A DNA stretch of 34,121 nt from Arthrobacter sp. efr-133-R2A-120 (GTDB taxonomy: Bacteria; Actinomycetota; Actinomycetes; Actinomycetales; Micrococcaceae). Under the pieces are notes generated by a model. That model was not told the origin of the DNA. It worked only from the letters and a program-made list of their open reading frames with translations, and ran no database searches. This document shows, in pieces, positions 31,180-34,121 of this stretch; position 1 is the first letter of the stretch, and each line of letters starts with the position of its first letter. The translations under genes were made by a program, and so were the position numbers. Location of the stretch: assembly GCF_030209835.1 (NCBI RefSeq), contig NZ_JARVRF010000035.1:1-34121 (forward strand), in the 5' to 3' direction.

Positions 31180-33501
31180 CTAGTCAGCATGTTCGTCCGC
31201 TGGGACGTTGTCCGTTTCAACTCCGCGGTTGTCGAAGCGTTTGCGGTACAACAGCCCTGCTCCTCCGAGGAGTGCCAGTGCGAAGGCGGTGACGCCTGTG
31301 ATTAGCAGCGGCATGTTCGGCCCGGTTTCCTGTGCCGTGCCGGTGGTGGGCGCGAATCCGGTGTTGACCATCAGGGCCGGCTTGGCTGGGCTAACGGTGA
31401 CGGCTTCGGGGAAGGCGATGACAGTTTCGTTCTTGTCGCCGCAGTTGCCCTTATGCAACTGCGCGGTGAATGGTTTCTTGCCCTCGCCCTTGTCGATCGT
31501 CAGCTTAAGTTCCTCTACGTATCCGTAGGTGCCTTTGTGGGCGATGGTATGGCTCGGGTAGGTGATTTCACCGGCACCGGTGACGTCCTGGTCGGGGGAG
31601 GACCAGGACGGGTTGGCGCAGACGGCCTGGGCGGATCCGTCGGTCGAGTCGTCAAACTTGTACTGGTTCACTTTGGTGGTGACTTTGATGCCGGTGCCGG
31701 AAGGGATGGTGCCCGAGATGATTCCGATGTCGTGAGCCAAAAGCGGTACGGTGCCGTTTTCGGAGGCTTTGGTGACAATCGAAGGTTTCTCGACTGGGAC
31801 GGTTTCGTTGGGCAGCAGTTCCTTGCCGTCCCATGCCTTGGTGGACTCGGTACCGTCGATCTTCTCGGAGAAGTACAGGTTGGCTTTCAGGCCTTTGGCC
31901 CACTTCTCGGCGACGATCTTCTCCCATGGAACCTCGACGGCCGCGGTCCTGAATTCGCCGTTGCCGGTGACCTTCGTGGTGACGGTACCGATGACCTCGG
32001 CATCGGCCGGTGCGGTGTCGGAGCCGCCGGCAATCGGGGAGGCGGAGGTCAGGATCAGATCCGTTATCGCCGAGAGTGTCTTACCGGGCTCGTTGCCGGT
32101 CACGGTGATGATGTCGTGGACCTTGCCGTTTTCAATGGCCGATGCCTTGGTCACGACCTCGGGCTGGTATTTCTGGATCGTTTCCTCGTTTGGGTCGTTG
32201 AAATCAGCCGTCCAATCAGCACGAAAGTACTGCTGCAGTTCCGCGGGCTGGGCTGCCTTGGAGAAGCGGGCCACCGGGTAGTAATAGCCGGCCTTGTCCG
32301 CGTTTTTGTCAGCGGTCACCTTCACGTCACCCGGTCCCGTTGCGGTGCCCGTCCCAGAGGCGACCTTCACAGCGGTTGCAGGGACTTGGGCGGCAGGGGC
32401 GAGTTTGACGGGGCTGTAGTACCAGTCGATGTCGAAGCGGCCCGGGACGCGGCCGCCGTTCACGAACGCCCAGTCATTGGCGTTTCCCGTGGACGTGTTC
32501 ACGTGCAGAACGTCCACCAGCGCCTGGCCGCCCTCGACAAACCGGCCAGCTGTGGAGGTTGCTACGGGCTGAAAATCGAAGATCACTTTGGCATCGGCCG
32601 ATGTTCCCGCGACAGGTTGAGCCCCGCCGGCGACGAGAAGGTTCTGGAAGCCCGACACAGAGTATGTGGTAGCCGACGACCCGGGTGCGTCGATCGTCAG
32701 CGTCACCGACACTGTTCCGTTTCCAGTAGCCGTGAAGCCGAGCCGATCTCCGGTACGGGCGTTGACTGCCTGTGAGTTCGTTCCTGCCCACACGGCGGGG
32801 CCGTTCAGGATTGCGCGGGCCGAGAAGCCGTTCAACTTGTTCCCGGCTGCGGAAATCAGTTCCGTCGAGGTGACTGTACCGCCGCGACCGTTCGCGTCCA
32901 TCGAGAGTTTAGGTTGCGTGGAGTACGGACCGGAATTGGCCCGGGCGTCGGCGAGTATCGCCGCGGCGTGGGCACGGACACCGGGCAGTTGCGGATCAGC
33001 CGAGTCCCGGAGGTTGGGGTAGGGAGCCCCGATGCCGTTCCACGGCACGTTGAACCTCGGATCCGCGAGTTCGTGCGCCAGGTACGCCAAGGCGGGGTGG
33101 TTTGCAGGGTCGCCCTGGTACTTTTGGATCGCGTAGTTAAGCTGCGGGTTTCCGAGGGAACCCACCGCCCCGGACCCGGCTGGCCCGGCCGGGATCCCGA
33201 CGTCGAAGCAGAAGGCCGTGGGACCCCCGGCGGCGGCGTTCAGGTTCAGGGAACCCAGCCACATCGACCAATCTCCAAACGCCCGGGGCGGCGGAGCCTG
33301 GACGGTGATGCCCGATTGGTGCATGCCCGGCAGGTCAGTTGCGGCCTGTGCCGCAGGCGCGGCCAAGATGCCTCCGGTCCCGATAGCGGAGAGGACAAGG
33401 GCGCCGGCAGCTGCCAGAGCACCGGACTTGGCGAACGCCCGCCGGCCCCTTGTCTGTCCCGGCGGGTTTCCGGCGTCTGGTTCGAATCTTCCTTGACTCA
33501 C
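31180..33501 (-). CDS. Large cell-wall surface protein with sorting-like C-terminus
   Basis: A secreted 773-residue protein. Residues 1-53 form a long signal peptide with a twin-Arg-like RGRR, a hydrophobic core (ALAAAGALVLSAIGTGGIL) and an AQA cleavage site. The N-domain (about 55-370) starts with an AFCFDVG patch at Cys98, resembling the Cys region of thioester adhesin domains, though no clear TQxA partner is seen. From about 445 to 700 come beta-rich repeats starting PEVVTKASAIENG (447) and PSIVTKASENG (573). The C-terminus has TAQETGPN (722-729), a hydrophobic span (731-751) and YRKR, the layout of a sortase signal with xQETG in place of LPxTG. The start is GTG with AAGGGA upstream. Confidence 0.82.
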   Translation of the reverse strand: MSQGRFEPDAGNPPGQTRGRRAFAKSGALAAAGALVLSAIGTGGILAAPAAQAATDLPGMHQSGITVQAPPPRAFGDWSMWLGSLNLNAAAGGPTAFCFDVGIPAGPAGSGAVGSLGNPQLNYAIQKYQGDPANHPALAYLAHELADPRFNVPWNGIGAPYPNLRDSADPQLPGVRAHAAAILADARANSGPYSTQPKLSMDANGRGGTVTSTELISAAGNKLNGFSARAILNGPAVWAGTNSQAVNARTGDRLGFTATGNGTVSVTLTIDAPGSSATTYSVSGFQNLLVAGGAQPVAGTSADAKVIFDFQPVATSTAGRFVEGGQALVDVLHVNTSTGNANDWAFVNGGRVPGRFDIDWYYSPVKLAPAAQVPATAVKVASGTGTATGPGDVKVTADKNADKAGYYYPVARFSKAAQPAELQQYFRADWTADFNDPNEETIQKYQPEVVTKASAIENGKVHDIITVTGNEPGKTLSAITDLILTSASPIAGGSDTAPADAEVIGTVTTKVTGNGEFRTAAVEVPWEKIVAEKWAKGLKANLYFSEKIDGTESTKAWDGKELLPNETVPVEKPSIVTKASENGTVPLLAHDIGIISGTIPSGTGIKVTTKVNQYKFDDSTDGSAQAVCANPSWSSPDQDVTGAGEITYPSHTIAHKGTYGYVEELKLTIDKGEGKKPFTAQLHKGNCGDKNETVIAFPEAVTVSPAKPALMVNTGFAPTTGTAQETGPNMPLLITGVTAFALALLGGAGLLYRKRFDNRGVETDNVPADEHAD

Positions 33502-33647
33502 TTATGTTCCCTTCTCTTCAAACGCGCCCATAGACGCGATGACCACGCTTTGGGTGGTCCTGTTTGTAGAGAGCCGGACAAATCGCAGTCCGAGAGAAGG
33601 GCTTGGCTTTCAAACTGTCAGGGCTTGTAAGAGACGCTTTCAGCGCC

Positions 33648-33675
33648 TTCAACTGTCAAGAACTTGACAGTTGAA
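33648..33675. promoter_or_regulatory. 13-bp perfect palindrome, probable operator
   Basis: TTCAACTGTCAAG (33648-33660) and its exact complement CTTGACAGTTGAA (33663-33675) are separated by AA, about 150 bp before the surface-protein start. A related sequence (TTCAAACTGTCAGGGCTTG) occurs at 33609-33627. Both halves contain TTGACA on opposite strands. Confidence 0.6.
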
Positions 33676-33966
33676 ACGGGCGGACAGGGCCAACGCGGGT
33701 TCGGTCACGCCCAGGGGAACGTCCGGGCTTTCGTTAAGCGAAAGTGCGCAACTTCGTTACTCACCGTCATGGGCTGCGTTCATAGGCCGGGAGTAGGTTC
33801 GCGGTGTTGCACGAGAGATGACACGGGGGATTCGCAGGGGTAGCACGTGGCAAACCGTGTTTCGATGGGGTTGGTTGCGAGTTACGATCGCGGGGTCTGG
33901 AAAACCGGAACCCACGCATGACGTGGGAAAACGCCGCAAGGCAGGCTGAGACGAGTTATCTCATCT

Positions 33967-34072
33967 ACTTCTACTCGTCCTACTTCAACGCCGATAATCT
34001 ACATTATGTAAAGTAGAAGTGATCCAATTGCAGAATTTGCAGATTAGGACACGTTCCCGACGAATGTGTCCT
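33967..34072. repeat. Cluster of short inverted and direct repeats at the AT-rich right end
   Basis: ACTTCTACT (33967-33975) faces AGTAGAAGT (34012-34020). Inside, TCTAC (33998-34002) faces GTAGA (34013-34017) around an AT-rich core, giving a 16-of-20 palindromic box. TTGCAGA is repeated at 34028-34034 and 34037-34043. AGGACAC (34046-34052) faces GTGTCCT (34066-34072). This looks like a regulatory region of a gene beyond the window. Confidence 0.45.
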
Positions 34073-34121
34073 GTCTCACCTAAAGTGACGCAATCTCAAC
34101 TTAGTTGGAGCATTAGCCAAG

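Larger units (their letters stand above)
33502..34121. other. Gene-free region upstream of the surface-protein gene
   Basis: I see no supported gene in these 620 bases. It holds the palindrome at 33648-33675. A hairpin CCCACG/CGTGGG lies at 33911-33927, followed on the plus strand by a GCC-GCAA-GGC mini-hairpin. An AT-richer end (33960-34121) has several short inverted and direct repeats. It probably includes the promoter of the surface-protein gene and that of a gene to the right of the window. Confidence 0.6.

Noticed and set aside
31453..32775. Long plus-strand open frame of 440 codons
   Set aside because: Antisense to the surface-protein gene, which has a signal peptide, repeats and a sorting-like end.
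33757..33939. Minus-strand frame of 60 codons in the right-end gap
   Set aside because: No ribosome-binding site, no motif, and an unlikely composition.
33849..33960. GGCAAACC string and GCAA mini-hairpin recalling a c-di-GMP (GEMM) riboswitch
   Set aside because: The second conserved block and the spacing do not match; only a covariance search could rescue it.

Overview
The window looks like the chromosome of a high-GC actinobacterium of the Arthrobacter/Paenarthrobacter type (Micrococcaceae). Supporting signs are an RbpA homologue, a seven-iron actinobacterial ferredoxin, many GTG starts, ATGA-type gene overlaps and leaderless-looking TAGGNT promoters. This placement is an inference from gene content. 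I see no tRNA, rRNA, CRISPR array, insertion sequence or integrase.

Left part (1-9.3 kb): the end of a rhamnose-type aldolase/dehydrogenase overlaps a rhamnulokinase. Then come single genes: an acidic repeat protein, a DHA2 transporter, an Hsp20 chaperone, two small or coiled-coil membrane proteins, an alpha/beta hydrolase, and a plus-strand run of small enzymes (NTF2-like, dimeric-barrel, VOC, an IPNS-like dioxygenase, a thioredoxin-like protein).

Catabolic regulon (9.3-19.5 kb): a tightly packed minus-strand operon reads FAD oxidoreductase, class III CoA-transferase, enoyl-CoA hydratase, DHDPS-family aldolase/dehydratase, atypical SDR, aldehyde dehydrogenase, ferredoxin. It is headed by an XRE-cupin regulator. 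On the other side of a 553-bp intergenic region lie an MHS-type transporter and a cytidine-deaminase-like enzyme. The two divergent promoters carry the same box over their -10 elements, 15 of 17 bases alike and in opposite orientation. This is the best evidence that all these genes form one regulon. I cannot name the substrate. It appears to be a carboxylate taken up by the transporter, activated with CoA, hydrated, cleaved by the aldolase and oxidised.

Housekeeping part (19.6-25.5 kb): rbpA with a SigR/SigH-like promoter, a stomatin/NfeD pair, an RlmA-type rRNA methyltransferase divergent from an S9 peptidase through back-to-back leaderless promoters, and a peptide deformylase.

Phenolic-lipid operon (25.5-28.5 kb): type III polyketide synthase, methyltransferase and flavin hydroxylase, in the same order as srsABC of Streptomyces griseus. 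The deformylase follows.

Surface island (28.8-34.1 kb): a helix-turn-helix protein and a sigma-region-2-like protein (probably frameshifted) converge on a sortase-family protein that lacks the usual Arg. A large surface protein with an unusual xQETG-type sorting signal lies upstream of the sortase gene. A 13-bp perfect palindrome lies upstream of the surface-protein gene. The last 620 bases hold no gene I can support.
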